DNA of 64,000 nucleotides from Actinostola sp. cb2023 (taxonomy: Eukaryota; Cnidaria; Anthozoa; Actiniaria; Actinostolidae). The stretch lies in the NCBI GenBank assembly GCA_033675265.1, contig JAUJYZ010001188.1:135001-199000 (forward strand), given 5' to 3'. Numbering within the stretch: the stretch's first letter is position 1; every line of letters starts with the position of its first letter. Shown here in pieces: positions 1-11,527 of the stretch. The notes under the pieces are model-generated. The model saw nothing but the letters and a program-made list of their open reading frames with translations. It ran no database searches and was not told where the DNA came from. The translations under genes were made by a program, and so were the position numbers.

Positions 1-5
1 ATAGA

Positions 6-140
6 GGATATTACATGGCCATGGGCGCTCGGAAGTACAGATTTTATCTTCGATTCGAGTGTTGAAAACGTAAGAGCGGCGAGAGATTTTCAACACGAGA
101 AGATAAAATTCGTATCTCCAAGCGCCCATGCAATATTCTG
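6..140. mobile_element. small hairpin MITE
   Basis: The two halves are imperfect reverse complements: the left arm reads ATGGGCGCTCGG then ATTTTATCTTC, and the right arm reads GAAGATAAAAT then CCAAGCGCCCATG. The loop is about 45 bases. There is no coding potential. The outer ends (GATATTACATGG / CATGCAATATTC) look like terminal inverted repeats, so a non-autonomous DNA element is the simplest reading. I could not fix a target-site duplication. Confidence 0.6.
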
Positions 141-287
141 TTTAATATATAATTATCATTGAAACAACTTAGTTTTAGTTTTGAATTTTTTTTTCGTGTT
201 CTCTTCAAATGTGAATATATCCGTGTTTCGAAGAAGAGAAATATAGGTATTTAATCGTGTGTCTTACCCTCTGTAGATCAAGTTTAT

Positions 288-318
288 TCACTCATTCATT
301 CATTCATTCATTCAATTC
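288..318. repeat. (ATTC)n microsatellite
   Basis: About seven copies of the tetranucleotide ATTC/CATT in a row, in AT-rich non-coding DNA. Confidence 0.85.
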
Positions 319-432
319 ATCGGTATAATTATATATTAAGAGATGATGCTAACGCCTCGTTTGTTATTTCTCACTTCTTATCTAACGCGCGCTCATGGAA
401 TAATTGTTAATTAAAATACTGAATAACTGCAA

Positions 433-711
433 TAAAGCCGCATCTACACGAACAAGATTTCCTTGACAAGATTTCCTTATAAATATAGTTTCTAAGTCGA
501 AACTCATCAAGTTTTCCTTGACAAGGAAAAATTTACAATTTTTTGTCATCTACACGAGCAAGTTTTCCTTGACAAGATTTCCTTGACAAAGAAAAATTTA
601 CAATTTTTGTCATCTACACGAATTGGCGATGTTTTTGTCGTCTACACGAGCAAGTCTTCCTTGTCAAGGAAATCTTGTCAAGGAAAATCTGCTCGTGTAG
701 ATGCGGCTTAA
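433..711. mobile_element. MITE, TIR GCCGCATCTACACG, copy 1
   Basis: It starts with AAGCCGCATCTACACGA and ends with the inverse TGTAGATGCGGCTT. The interior iterates AAGTTTTCCTTGACAAGG-like blocks in both orientations. A second copy lies at 6584-6718, with fragments near 6785-6820 and 7015-7090, so it is a dispersed non-autonomous family. Its right end abuts the TTAA that bounds the next element. Confidence 0.7.
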
Positions 712-3686
712 AGGGGCAGTGTCAACCCATATGACCGCGTAAGCCTGGGTACGAAGAAGCGAGAAATAATAAAAGACCACCGTGGACTTTTATTATTATC
801 CATGTTTTCAATCCGTTTCCATCGACCTTAATCATGTTTGTTCAAGCGTCTAATGGATCACTAGTAATAATTCAAAGCATGGTCTTCATTTTCAACAATT
901 CCTAGTGGAGATTATTTCATCTTAGAACTGACTTTGAAGCCGTTGAAAAAAATGTCGAACAGCCGTTGAGAGGCAGGCCGCCATCATCCTCGAGTGAAGA
1001 AAACCGAATTGTAAACCGGCAATTCTGGTCGATTGCGAAGGAATCTTGATCATCAATTGTAGGTGCAGTACTGTTCATGACTTTTGAAGAGAAAAACTCA
1101 CGTAGAACTACTTGTAAACCGGTGAGCTTCCCACCATCTACTTATGTGTTGGGCTTCCTGTGTCTTATTTGATCGGCCGTTGGAAAATGATATCGCCGTG
1201 AATTCACATCTAGAATTCAATCCTTTTGATATATTGAAGTTCTAAAATTACTTTCTAAATAAAGATTAGTATCTACATGAGTCATGTAGGTCATTTATTT
1301 AGCGATTAGAACGGTTTTAGGGGGGTTTTGTAACTCGCTACCGGGCAAGGCGATTTTATATTTTACGCCCACTTCAAGATGGCGGATATGGCCGAGATGG
1401 CCTGGAATCTACTAATATGAGCAGCTCAACTTCCGGTGAATCGTCTTCGTATTTTCTTCGAGTTCACATAGAGTAATTCTTGGCAATTTCTTTGTTGGCT
1501 AAGCTGCAATTGCAATAAATGTTGAAGGTTATACATATTTGGCGGATAAATCGTGTCAAATGTTATGAGACAAAAGTCGAAGCCTTTTTGAAACCTCTAG
1601 AAACTCAAGTTAAACATATTGTTTCAACTTGAATGTCTTTTTGAATATATTAACCTCGACCTTTTAAAGAATTGGACCTTTACGGTTAACCTTTGCTTAC
1701 TTAATAGTGTAAACTAAAGCTACCGCTTTAGCGAAACCATATGCTTTCTAATGTCCTAGCACCTATGTATCAATACAGCTCATCGTATGTAACAACACAG
1801 CTTGCCTCATCGCAAACAACGTTTCCTGTAAACAACTTGCTCATTGCTAATGGCATACGCAATGAGTTGGTTGCCTCTGCGAGTAACGAAAACTCCTCCC
1901 ATCCTGAATATTGGTCGAACTGCGTGTTCACACCTTTCCTCAACTTTACCCCCGAAAATCCCCTTTTACCGTACATACCTTACAATGTATTTTTACATAG
2001 CTGTGTTAGAAACAACTTTTTCCATACATCTATCCTAGTTTATAAGCAAATCTAACTAGATAACTTATACCTTCCTTTGAGAGCTTATTTCACTGTTTAC
2101 TGGTTATAATCAGTTGACTCTACTGCGTAGCAACCAATAGTAGTTCGAGTTAGTCTCACGTGCACACTGTGATTGACTGATTATTCCTGGTCAATCCCAG
2201 CATGCAATCGACGTCTATAAAGGTTGCAACGCGGCAGAATTCATCACTCTTGCTTAGAACTAGATTACACTCAAAGCTCTCTCAATGTAAGCACCACAAA
2301 GAAGAGATTAAAGAAGAACTTCAACCAAGATCCTCGTTCTTATTTGTTACCGTCTTTTCCCCGAAGACGTGCTTAACACAAACAAGCCGCAATTGTATGT
2401 AACCGTACGCCGACTCTCATCTGTTGTCAGTGTTGAGTCGATTATTTCTATGATTTTATGAAAAGTTGAAGAAACGTATTGAATCCAAACTATCCTATCT
2501 TTGTAAAGACGTACAAAGCGATTCAGAACAGCTTAATAAATTTCGATTCCAAGTTTTGGTTTACGCTGGGCACAGTCAGTATACGCCCTATGCACACGTC
2601 CTGATTTTCGATATCAGAATACTAGAATCTGTCACATAAAAATAACCACTGCCATCTGAAAAAGCATTTATTCATCGATATTTTTGGAAAAGTTCAAAAG
2701 TATTGGATAAAATTCCGCGAAGATATCATAAATGATATTTATAGGGTTTAGTATGGGATTTTGCTATCATTAGTACACAGCCTCGTTCTGATGTACATCA
2801 ATTTTCCAAATTGCTTTATTTCAAGGTTTAACACGTTCCACTAAAAGAAGAGAGATTTATATAAGATAAGTGTAAAAGTTTTAGGGCGAAATGACATGTC
2901 CTTCCGGAGTTATGAACGTTTTTAATTCTGAAAATACATCAGAACGAGGCTGTGTACTAATGACGGCAAAATCCCATACTAAACCCTATAAATGGCATTT
3001 ATGATATCTTCGCGGGATTTTATCCAATACTTTTGAACTTTTCCAAAAATATCGATGAATAAATGCTTTTTCAGATGGCAGTGGTTATTTTTATGTGACA
3101 GATTCTAGTATTCTGATATCGAAAATCAGGACGTGTGCATAGAGCGTATACGAGACTGAATAATTTAATTCTGGCGTGACACTCAAGACTGCCGTACGCC
3201 GAATCTCATTTGTTATTCGTTGAGTCGAATTTTTCCACGATAAAGCGTGTTTTATCTTATGCCGCTGTCTTGATGTTTAGTTGTCTTACAATACTTACCG
3301 CTTTTATGACTCGCCGGCGTACGAATATGGTATCAAATGAGAGTCGAAAATAAAGCTCCAACTTTATCACAATGGATCGTTTTATTTCAGACAATAAATA
3401 CATACAATTGCGGATTGTTTGCGACGATTTCTCCTCCAAATATGTATAACCTTCAACATTTATCGAAGAAAACAAAGAAAATGACAAGAATACTGAACTC
3501 TATGTGCAAATAATACGATTCACCGGAAGTCGAGCTGCTCATATTAGTAGATTCCAGGCCATCTCGGAAATATCCGCCATCTTGAAGTGGGCGTAAAATA
3601 TAAAATCGCCCGGGCAAGGTAGGCTTCTCAACCGAGTGTTATTGTTTTGATTTTAATGCGCATGCGTGAGGCTTGACACTGCCCCT
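712..3686. mobile_element. 2.98-kb foldback element with TTAA duplication
   Basis: The ends are inverse copies (AGGGGCAGTGTCAA at 712 and TTGACACTGCCCCT ending at 3686), with TTAA directly outside both (708-711 and 3687-3690). Further blocks are inverted at a distance: 1340-1440 with 3520-3620, 1505-1545 with 3420-3470, and 2578-2800 with 2938-3150. No open frame resembles a transposase, so it is non-autonomous. TTAA duplications are typical of the piggyBac and Kolobok superfamilies; which one applies cannot be decided here. Confidence 0.75.
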
Positions 3687-3725
3687 TTAATTAACATCCG
3701 GATATCTTAGCCAACGCATACACAG

Positions 3726-3800
3726 AGCTCGTTCCCAGGGACCTTCATCTTCTCGCGGAAATCGATTTTCATAGAAGATGAGGGAGCACTGGGAACTAGT
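3726..3800. repeat. short hairpin
   Basis: GTTCCCAGGGACCTTCATCT pairs with AGATGAGGGAGCACTGGGAAC around a loop of about 20 bases. It is non-coding and probably a MITE remnant. Confidence 0.5.
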
Positions 3801-3828
3801 ATGAACCCTGATAAATGAATGGAATACA

Positions 3829-4165
3829 AGCATCAAGAGTTCCAGACTTTCGGTATGCACGCAATTGCATTATGAGATTATTACAAAGGAAAAGTGAGCA
3901 TCAACTCTAGACACGCACAGGGAACCCAAGCTACGTTATTGCTCACTTGGTGCTCACTTTTCCTATTCTCTGCTTTCTCATGGCACATAATGCTTTGCGC
4001 CTTGGGGTGGTAATTACAAAAGAAAGTGGTGTTGCATAATTACATGGTTGACAGAAAGCTCCCATTTTGTTGTGTATTACCCCCCAAGGCGCAAATCATT
4101 ATGTGCTATGAGAAAGTAGACTGGAATGTAATTGCGCGCGTACCGGAAGTCTGTAACTCTTGATA
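3829..4165. mobile_element. MITE of about 340 bp
   Basis: The terminal blocks GCATCAAGAGTT and AACTCTTGATAC are inverse copies. Inner blocks around TGGCACATAATGCTTTGCGC and the inverse near 4085-4115 also pair. It is non-coding, and the superfamily is unknown. Confidence 0.6.
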
Positions 4166-5150
4166 CTCACCTTCGATTTTTTTTCTTTCATTTTTTTTTG
4201 TGCCATTGAAAAGAAAAGCGAAAGACTACACAGCTTCTGCTCCAAGATAACAAAGCAGTGGTCGTACGATTTCTACCTCCACGTGCAAACGAATAAAAAG
4301 ACAAAACTGAGCGAAACATTGAAAGATTTTACAAATATCTCAGACGGATTGAGCAAAATTAAGGCGCTCTAAATATAAACTACACAACGATCAAAGTCAA
4401 AGCAATCACGAAAATAAACTAAGCATGTAGTCTTACCGGCACTTGATTCAAATATTACGATGTCCTTGGAAGCGTTATTCTCAGGACGGAAGACACGATA
4501 TAAATTGAATGCCATCAAAAGCTTGAAGCACCAGCCATGTGGACATGAAAATTTCATTCAAGGGCAAGCATTCCCATGCACCTGCAGTTCTACAAGACTA
4601 CTTATCGATTTTCTCAACCGAAGTTGTTTTTAGAATCGTCTCAAGTATCTAAATTCACAATGCTTTCATCCAAATCCATACCCTGGTTCCAGAGGGGCTT
4701 GCTGCTAAACGGGTCGCGAAGCGACTAGAACCGAACTTCTCAAAACCTCTGGCACCCAGGGTACCAAATCCACAGAGGATAATGAGGTAAAATCCTTTAT
4801 TGCATTATGGAAATTAACGTTTATCAAATGTTCGCTCAATTTCGACGTCACACTGTTATTTACCATATAAGGACGCGTTGACCATATCAGGGCCGTAGTC
4901 GCCAGTACGGTTGGTCGAATCAAACAGTTTAAATTTATTTACATTTTTAATTATTCGGATATTTTTTTATGAAAAACCGGACCACTCAAAAACTGGCGGC
5001 TACGGCCCTGCATATAAAGTCAAAAGCATGGTTATGAGCTGACAATTCAACCATCGTCTGAAGAACCAATCAAAACGATGAAAATACAATATTATTATTA
5101 TTATTATTATTACTCGTTCGAGTAATAATTATCTTTATAAAATAACATAA
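4166..5150. other. non-coding stretch, no gene seen
   Basis: AT-rich DNA with only short open frames that show no recognisable domains, and a short (TAT)n run at about 5092-5112. I see nothing further that I can support. Confidence 0.5.
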
Positions 5151-5154
5151 AACG

Positions 5155-5336
5155 TCGAACCTCTCGTAAGCGACCACTCAAAATGTCAAGCTTTGTGGTC
5201 GTTTACGAGAGGCGGTCGCTTACGAGAAGCTCCAACTATAGTGATATGACTTGGAACTGATTTTTTGGTATTTTGGAAAACTGGTCGCTTAGGAGAGGTG
5301 GTCGCTTACGAGAGTGGTCGCAACGGGAGGTTCAAT
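5155..5336. mobile_element. palindromic repeat, GTAAGCGACCAC type
   Basis: GAACCTCTCGTAAGCGACCA at the left and the inverse blocks ending GGTCGC..GGAGGTTC at the right, with iterated GGTCGCTTACGAGA between. The arrangement is that of a MITE with subterminal repeats. The array in the MARCH intron at 33.43 kb contains related words (GAACCTCT, CGACCACCTCT). Confidence 0.55.
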
Positions 5337-6583
5337 TAACTGTATATACAACGCACAATCTGATTTGCTGAAATCTCCCCAATACCGTGTTTGTACCAGG
5401 GACATTGATTTTCTCTTGTTTGTACGTATAAGAGTTTATAAAGTACATTCAGACATCTCTGTTACCCGTGAGGCTATGCTATTTTTTATAAACCTGAGAA
5501 ATGTAAAGGTTTTTCTGTTTTTCCATCAAGCTATGCAAACACGGAAAATGTTTTATATTGCTTAATTATAAACTTGGTTTTCACGCTCTTGAAAGACCTT
5601 GAAGCGATGCAGTGGATTTGTATGATCGACATCAAATGTGTTTTTTCTGTCGTCAAACATGTCAGTTTATTTACTAAATACATTTTCAACAAAAGCCATA
5701 GAATTACACGGTTTTTCTTATTTTCTCAAGTTCATATATTGTCAGTATCATCGCCTGTGGCTCGTGAGTTTAAACTTTTCTCGTGTTCTCCAAACATCCC
5801 GCGTGTTTGTAACTGAGAGAATATAACCACGGAACATGTGTTTTATTGCTTAAATTAATCTACAACAATGTTACGAGTCTATCTGCATGCACTTCTACTT
5901 TACTTATTGATGAGATATATCGCACCCAATAAGTTAAGTATGCGTGCATGAGCTGTCAAAGGTAGACCGATTTTTGACATTTCCTGTCAGGTGTTCTATT
6001 TTTCATTCTTCTCTATCTCTTTCTTCCTTTCTTCCTTCCTTTATTTAGTAATTACGCGCAGCAGTGATCTGTCTGTCAGATCTCAGCTCTGTATTTATAT
6101 CTCATGAGATAACTTTTTATCTTGAAAGGTAAATTTAAAAAAGAGCCATTAAATTGGCGAACGTATCCAATTAATGCTAATTAAATATTGACACCGAGCA
6201 ATCTTTCTGTTACGAGACCCTTACGAAGAGACATCAATTATAAATTATGTTTGATGCTTGTTTTTACTCGAGTTAACACTTGTACAATACTCGTACAACT
6301 ATGCACGGTTACATTGTATTCTATTTCATCAAAATGTAATAGCAATCTTAACAATTTTATACTTTTATGATTCTTACTTTCAAAGGCGAATGCAAAAACG
6401 TATGGATTACAATCAATATTGGTCATTATTGTTATCGTTATTGTTAAACATGTTTGCCGTAGGGTTGTATTTTTTGGTCTTGCGCTTTTTCATGATGAAT
6501 TTCAACACCATCGATGTCTCAGTTCCGCAACTTCAATAAGATAAAGTAGAATCTGTTGTATCTCTAAAGCTTTGTTGTTGATA
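5337..6583. other. non-coding stretch, no gene seen
   Basis: AT-rich, with several short open frames whose translations look random and which show no splice-site-bounded exon that I can support. Confidence 0.5.
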
Positions 6584-6718
6584 TTAAGCCGCATCTACAC
6601 GAGCAAGTTTTCCTTGATAAGGAAAAATTGGCGATGTTTTTGTCGTCTATACACGAGCAAGTCTTCCTTGTCAAGGAAAACTTGTCAAGGAAAATTTGCT
6701 CGTGTAGATTCGGCTTAA
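6584..6718. mobile_element. MITE, TIR GCCGCATCTACACG, copy 2
   Basis: TTAAGCCGCATCTACACGAG at the left and the inverse ending GGCTTAA at the right, same family as 433-711. It contains the same AAGTTTTCCTTG / CAAGGAAAACTT blocks. Fragments of the family continue at 6785-6820 and 7015-7090. Confidence 0.75.
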
Positions 6719-7218
6719 CGAAGTTTTTCCTTGAAAGTCATGGATTTCAAGATAACAAGAAGATGATCACAGTGCCGTCAACTCAATCCGCATCTACACG
6801 AGCAAGTTTTCCTTGATAAAGGAAGCTGTCCAGTGCAGATGGAGAAAAATGGTCATGGCCGATTTTTTTTTCAAGGCCGAAATTTGATCATGTAAACGAA
6901 AAGGAAAATGTGGCAAGGAATATCAGAATGAGTTCAGTTCTCAGTCTTTACAGACGCCATCTTGGCTTTACTCGACACGAGACTGGAATCAATTTTGTTC
7001 TTGTTCCGCTGATTGAAAGGCATTGCGGGCAAAACCGAAACTTGACAAGGAAAACTTGTTTATCATCTACACGAGCAAGGAAACTTGTCATCACTCTACA
7101 GCTACGAATGAGCTAAGAAACGATTTGGGCAGTTTCACACAAGCACAAGATACATTATTTCACTGTGAAAACGGGCCTGACGCAAGCATAAGCACAGGCA
7201 CAAAATACATTATTTCAC

Positions 7219-8285
7219 GGGTGTTCGGAAAACTAAGACCCCCAAAACTAAGACCCTAAGACCCTAAGACCCTAAGACCCTAAGACCCTAAGACCCTAAG
7301 ACCCTAAGACCCTAAGACCCTAAGACCCTAAGACCCTAAGACCCTAAGAAATTACAAAATGTCCAAATCAGGCAAATCCAATGTTCTGTACTTTAATAAA
7401 AAAAGAAGAGAACAGAGGAAAGGCTGTGCCGGTTCGCACCACGTTTAGCTTCAAAATTCCATGAGTTTCTCGGCCGTCTGAGCCGGTGATAGTTGGCTCG
7501 ATGATATCGAATAGGACTTAAAATATCCTGTCTTTTCGGCTTTCCATGAATAAAACCACCCCCAGAATAACAGCTTCTTACTTTGAGGAGTAAAATTCAC
7601 GTGTCCAGTGGTTTTCCAGTGGTAGTTTTTCAAATCAGTTGGCAAGATAAGGGTTTTTACGGATAGTCAGTAGCCGCCATATTTAACACAGGTAACCCAA
7701 ACACAATTATGCCCTACCACAGGAAACCCATAGAGCCGGTCCTAATGGAAGGAAACAGCGTTCCTCCTTTAGACTTATCAACCAAAAGAACCATACGCAG
7801 TTTAAAACATCAAGAAGATGGATTTAATATGTAAATATGTCATTCAAGAATGAAATTAACTCAATTGGAAAAATAGTTCTTGTATATCCCTGTGTGTATG
7901 GGTTACCTGTGTCAAAGATGGCGGCTGCTTTGTCGCTGCCGTAAGATATGACTTATCTTGACTGATTGATTTGAAAAACTGCCACTGGAAAACCACTGGA
8001 TACGTGAATTTTACTCCTCAAAGTAAGAAGCTGTTTTTCTGGGGGTGGTTTTATTCATGGAAAGCCGAAAAGGTCGAAAAGACAGGATATTTTAAGTCCT
8101 ATTCGGCATATCATCCCGGCAATTTATCACTCAAACTTTTTTCAGCTGAGCTGAACGTCACCCAATTAATATTAAAGTACAGAACATTGGATTTGCCTGA
8201 TTTGGACATTTTATAATTTCTTAGGGTCTTAGGGTCTTAGGGTCTTAGGGTCTTAGTTTCGGGGGTCTTAGTTTTCCGAACACCC
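7219..8285. mobile_element. 1.07-kb foldback with octamer-repeat TIRs and 9-bp duplication
   Basis: It begins GGGTGTTCGGAAAACTAAGA and ends with the inverse ...CCGAACACCC. Just inside lie tandem octamers CTAAGACC (about 14 copies, 7241-7350) and, inverted, GGTCTTAG (about 5 copies near 8220-8270). The arms continue as diverged inverted copies (7350-7680 against 7930-8215). TTATTTCAC occurs directly outside both ends (7210-7218, 8286-8294). A 9-bp duplication with long TIRs is the usual mark of Mutator-like (MULE) elements; that assignment is inference. No transposase is present. Confidence 0.75.
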
Positions 8286-8344
8286 TTATTTCACTGTGAT
8301 AACGGGCGTGATGCAAGCATATAAGTGCAAGCACAAGAGACGTT

Positions 8345-8588
8345 GTTATATACCAACTGTCAAAGTTCATTTTTCTCGTGCTCTGATTGGGCGAACGGGT
8401 ATCACGTGAACGTGAACAAGTTTTCATGTTTCCCTGGCAACAGCTCTCAGCGGGCAACAATATGTTGTGGACCGGCAATAACAAAACCGGAAGTTGATTG
8501 AGCTTTGTAACCTTGATTGGCATTGGTAAACGTGCTTGAAAAGCGGGAAACCCATCTTTTTGTTGTTCTTTGACAGTTGGTATACGAT
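8345..8588. mobile_element. MITE, TIR ACCAACTGTCAAAG, copy 1
   Basis: Terminal inverse blocks ATACCAACTGTCAAAG and CTTTGACAGTTGGTAT enclose about 210 bp of non-coding DNA. A second, highly similar copy lies at 53,765-54,013 inside a FAN1 intron, which shows recent mobility. Confidence 0.75.
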
Positions 8589-8831
8589 TCTGACTTTCGC
8601 TCACCAACCGACTTATAACACTTCTTGGTTCATTTTGATCGGCGTCGCCACTATACGGCGACCTCCAATCACGTCGCTCGTTAGAGATTTCGAAATATTT
8701 TGACCAATCACAGAACAGCTCTTATTGCTCTAAACTACTTCCGTTGTGAACTCTTCAAAGATTCAAAGATCATTCCGAAGCCATTTTGTGAGCCATGTTT
8801 AGTGAAACTCTGGAAGGAAAGGAAAATATTT

Positions 8832-9226
8832 CTTTAAAGTTTGGAAGAGAGTCAATTGAGAGGGCTATTTTCAATCGGAATATGCATTCGTTAGTGTTGC
8901 TAGGGCCGCCGTACAAAGCATTTCTTGTGGGAAAAGTCGGGCTATAAACACCGACTAAGGTATGGACTTTGTTCGACAGCTGGACGAAAACAAACTGTTT
9001 TCTTTTTATGAGGGTGACACTAAACAGTCTCAGACTGACAAACTTGTGGCCCTCTAGAATGGCCAGACTCCTTAGTCGAAGCACAGGCAGCCCAATCATT
9101 CATTTTGAGGCTACTAAATAATTCAATAAAATGGTATTTGCGTCTTTTTTGATGGGTTTCCTGTGGTAGAGAGCGCGCGCGCGCATATATAATATGTATG
9201 TTGGACATGGGTTCCCTGTATTGTAT
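8832..9226. repeat. tandem duplicate, left copy (shortened)
   Basis: This block recurs immediately downstream at 9229-9725. The left copy lacks two segments present in the right copy, at about 9327-9369 and 9445-9511, with short matching bases at the break points. It includes the left half of the CACAGG-family element found whole in the second copy. Confidence 0.75.
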
Positions 9227-9228
9227 TT

Positions 9229-9725
9229 AAAGTTTGGAAGAGAGTCAATTGAGAGGGCTATTTTCAATCGGAATATGCATTCGTTAGTGTTGCTAGGGCC
9301 GCCGTACAAAGCATTTCTTGTGGGAATTCACTCATATAACGCATTAACGGCCGACTGACGGCCCGTCGAAAAGTCGGGCTATAAACACCGACTAAGGTAT
9401 GGACTTTGTTCGACAGCTGGACGAAAACAAACTGTTTTCTTTTTGTCTTTCTTTGTGTCCTGTGATTCACCACGTTAGAATAAAAAAAAATCAAATCAAA
9501 AGACTTTATTTTATGAGGGTGACACTAAACAGTCTCAGACTGACAAACTTGTGGCCCTCTAGAATGGCCAGACTCCTTAGTCGAAGCACAGGCAGCCCAA
9601 CCATTCATTTTGAGGCTACTAAATAATTCAATAAAATGGTATTTGCGTCTTTTTTGATGGGTTTCCTGTGGTAGAGAGCGCGCGCGCGCATATATAATAT
9701 GTATGTTGGACATGGGTTCCCTGTA
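9229..9725. repeat. tandem duplicate, right copy (complete)
   Basis: Second copy of the preceding block, starting AGTTTGGAAGAGAGTCAATT in both. It carries the two extra segments missing from the left copy and leads into the complete CACAGG-family element at 9587. Confidence 0.75.
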
Positions 9726-10156
9726 TTGAATGCACTCTCTGCGGGCGCTTCTTGCGGTACGCACACAGGAAGCCCAACATTATACGTTACTCAACAGGGA
9801 ACCCATGTCCAACATACATATTTGGGAGTTTAAGATTTGCAAAACCTACGACGGCGACGTCAACCGGAAGTGTAAATAACTTATGTTCGGGGTTTCGTAC
9901 ATTAGAGATTTAGTCCAAGCCTAGCTAAGCCTGTGAGGTTACTTCATCCGGCAAGGAATACCAACTATGAAGGTATGAAACTCTGAACAGAAGTTATTTA
10001 CACTTCCGGTTGACGTCGCCGTCGTAGGTTTTGCAAATCTTAAACTCCCTAATATATGCGCGCGCGCTCTCTACCACAGGAAACCCATAAAAAGACGCAA
10101 ATATCGTTTAATTGAATTATTTAGTAGCCTCAAAATGAATGGTTGGGCTGCCTGTG
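9587..10156. mobile_element. CACAGG-family TIR element with 7-bp duplication
   Basis: It starts CACAGGCAGCCCAACCATTC and ends with the inverse GGTTGGGCTGCCTGTG. GTCGAAG is directly outside both ends (9580-9586, 10157-10163). Inside each arm, related words recur in alternating orientation (GATGGGTTTCCTGTGG, ATGGGTTCCCTGT, ACACAGGAAGCCCA, with CG-rich GCGCGC runs). The interior is interrupted by a separate MITE at 9824-10049. It has no coding capacity. Confidence 0.75.
9824..10049. mobile_element. 226-bp MITE nested in the CACAGG element
   Basis: GGGAGTTTAAGATTTGCAAA at the left and its exact inverse at the right. The arms match over about 65 bases, including GACGGCGACGTCAACCGGAA. The centre is unpaired. 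It is younger than its host element because it interrupts it. Confidence 0.75.
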
Positions 10157-10163
10157 GTCGAAG

Positions 10164-10564
10164 TAGCATTTGTCTGTGTCATTTTTCTCGAACATATTTT
10201 TAAACTTAATTTTTTTAAACGTCCAGTCATTCTCTGTATTCACACATATACATTGCTCATAGGAAAATAACCCAAATATGTTTAGATATTTATTCAGAAT
10301 TTTGGGACGGCAACGGAGTTTTCGCTGAAATCTACGAGTCTGGAATTTCACTTCCGCTGATTATTCATCAGCCTCGTTTTCGTTTGCACAGAAAAATAGT
10401 AAAAGTGTGATAAGTCGCTAGGTGAGCGACCTCCAGGGTAAAAGAGCGAAAACAGCGACTTATGGAATCAGTCTAAAGCGCAAACACAAGACGATAACCG
10501 GCCTGACGCAAGCATTATTATCCGTTTCTTTTGCTTTCGTTAATGTTTGATCTCCTCAAGTAAG
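10164..10564. other. non-coding, one shared fragment
   Basis: No gene is seen. The stretch around 10,419-10,470 (GCGACCTCCAGGGTAAAAGA and CTTATGGAATCAGTCT) recurs, partly rearranged and inverted, near 49,385-49,455, so it is a dispersed repeat fragment. Confidence 0.5.
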
Positions 10565-10713
10565 GGTTAGATAGAGAATAAACGCGAGTGCTTTATGGGA
10601 TTTAGAGTTCCGAGCAGCAGATAGAAGGCCACGAGGCGCGTAGCGCCGAGTGGCCCTTCTATCAATGCGAGGCGCTCTAAATTCCATAAAGCACGAGTGT
10701 TTATTCTCTAACC
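10565..10713. mobile_element. hairpin MITE of about 150 bp
   Basis: GGTTAGATAGAGAATAAACG at the left pairs with CGAGTGTTTATTCTCTAACC at the right; inner blocks GTGCTTTATGG/CCATAAAGCAC and AGAAGGCCAC/GTGGCCCTTCT also pair. Confidence 0.7.
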
Positions 10714-11368
10714 GTTTTAGAATATAGTCATACTCACGAGAGTATTCTTTGGATGCATGTCTGTTGCTTTCCCAAAGGAATACTGCTTTCAAATGCAAAT
10801 ACGCTTATGCAAAGCTGTTCAGTTGTGTGTGACTTCAGTGGAGTGAAGATGAATATCCGAAGCTTGAGGCGGCTTTTAAATACGAAGCTTGCAACGCTAT
10901 AAATTACCGGTATTTGTTGTGGAAATGAAGAGCAGAAATCTCAAAGTTTCTTCAAACCAGTTAGAACGGCTAACGGACGAAATTGAAAAACGAGAGAAAT
11001 AATGGCACCAAAGAAAACTCAAGCACGATGTGGACATTTTAAAAATACACCTGTATATTGAAAGATTGGGCTACCTATATCGCAATAATCATCACTGACG
11101 GAGAACTTGGATGACTGATGAATATCCGTACATCTATACACTTCTTGTAGAACATGGAGAAATTCGTTTGTGATTTCATTTTGAAGAGTAAGTGAATCGC
11201 TTCGTTTCTTTAGTGTTTAGTATAGTTATGATCTGTATTTCTGTATCAGTATTCATGTATACACCTAGACGAGTTAGACGTCTGTGAAACTACGTTATTC
11301 CTGCTGGTAGACGAATTATTTTCTCTCAACGTCGTTTTTCTCTACTAAATCCTTCCGTACCCATCTTA

Positions 11369-11527
11369 GGGCGCTTACCATTTGGCAGAACTGACTGGTC
11401 TGATCAACCGGTTCTTAAATGGAATGTGTCAGTTCTGAGAACTATCTGAAACAGTTCCCAGAACTGACGTGTTTCACTTAAGAACTGGTCGGAAAGACCA
11501 GTCAGTTCTGCCAAATGGAAAGTGCCC
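11369..11527. mobile_element. 159-bp MITE with TTA duplication
   Basis: GGGCGCTTACCATTTGGCAG at the left and the inverse CTGCCAAATGGAAAGTGCCC at the right, arms of about 45 bp including GAACTGACTGGTC. TTA flanks both ends (11,366-11,368; 11,528-11,530). A 3-bp duplication is found in PIF/Harbinger and some other superfamilies; the assignment is tentative. Confidence 0.7.

Noticed and set aside
7241..7350. True telomeric repeat or chromosome end
   Set aside because: The unit is an octamer (CTAAGACC), not the hexamer, and it is matched by an inverse array inside a bounded element.
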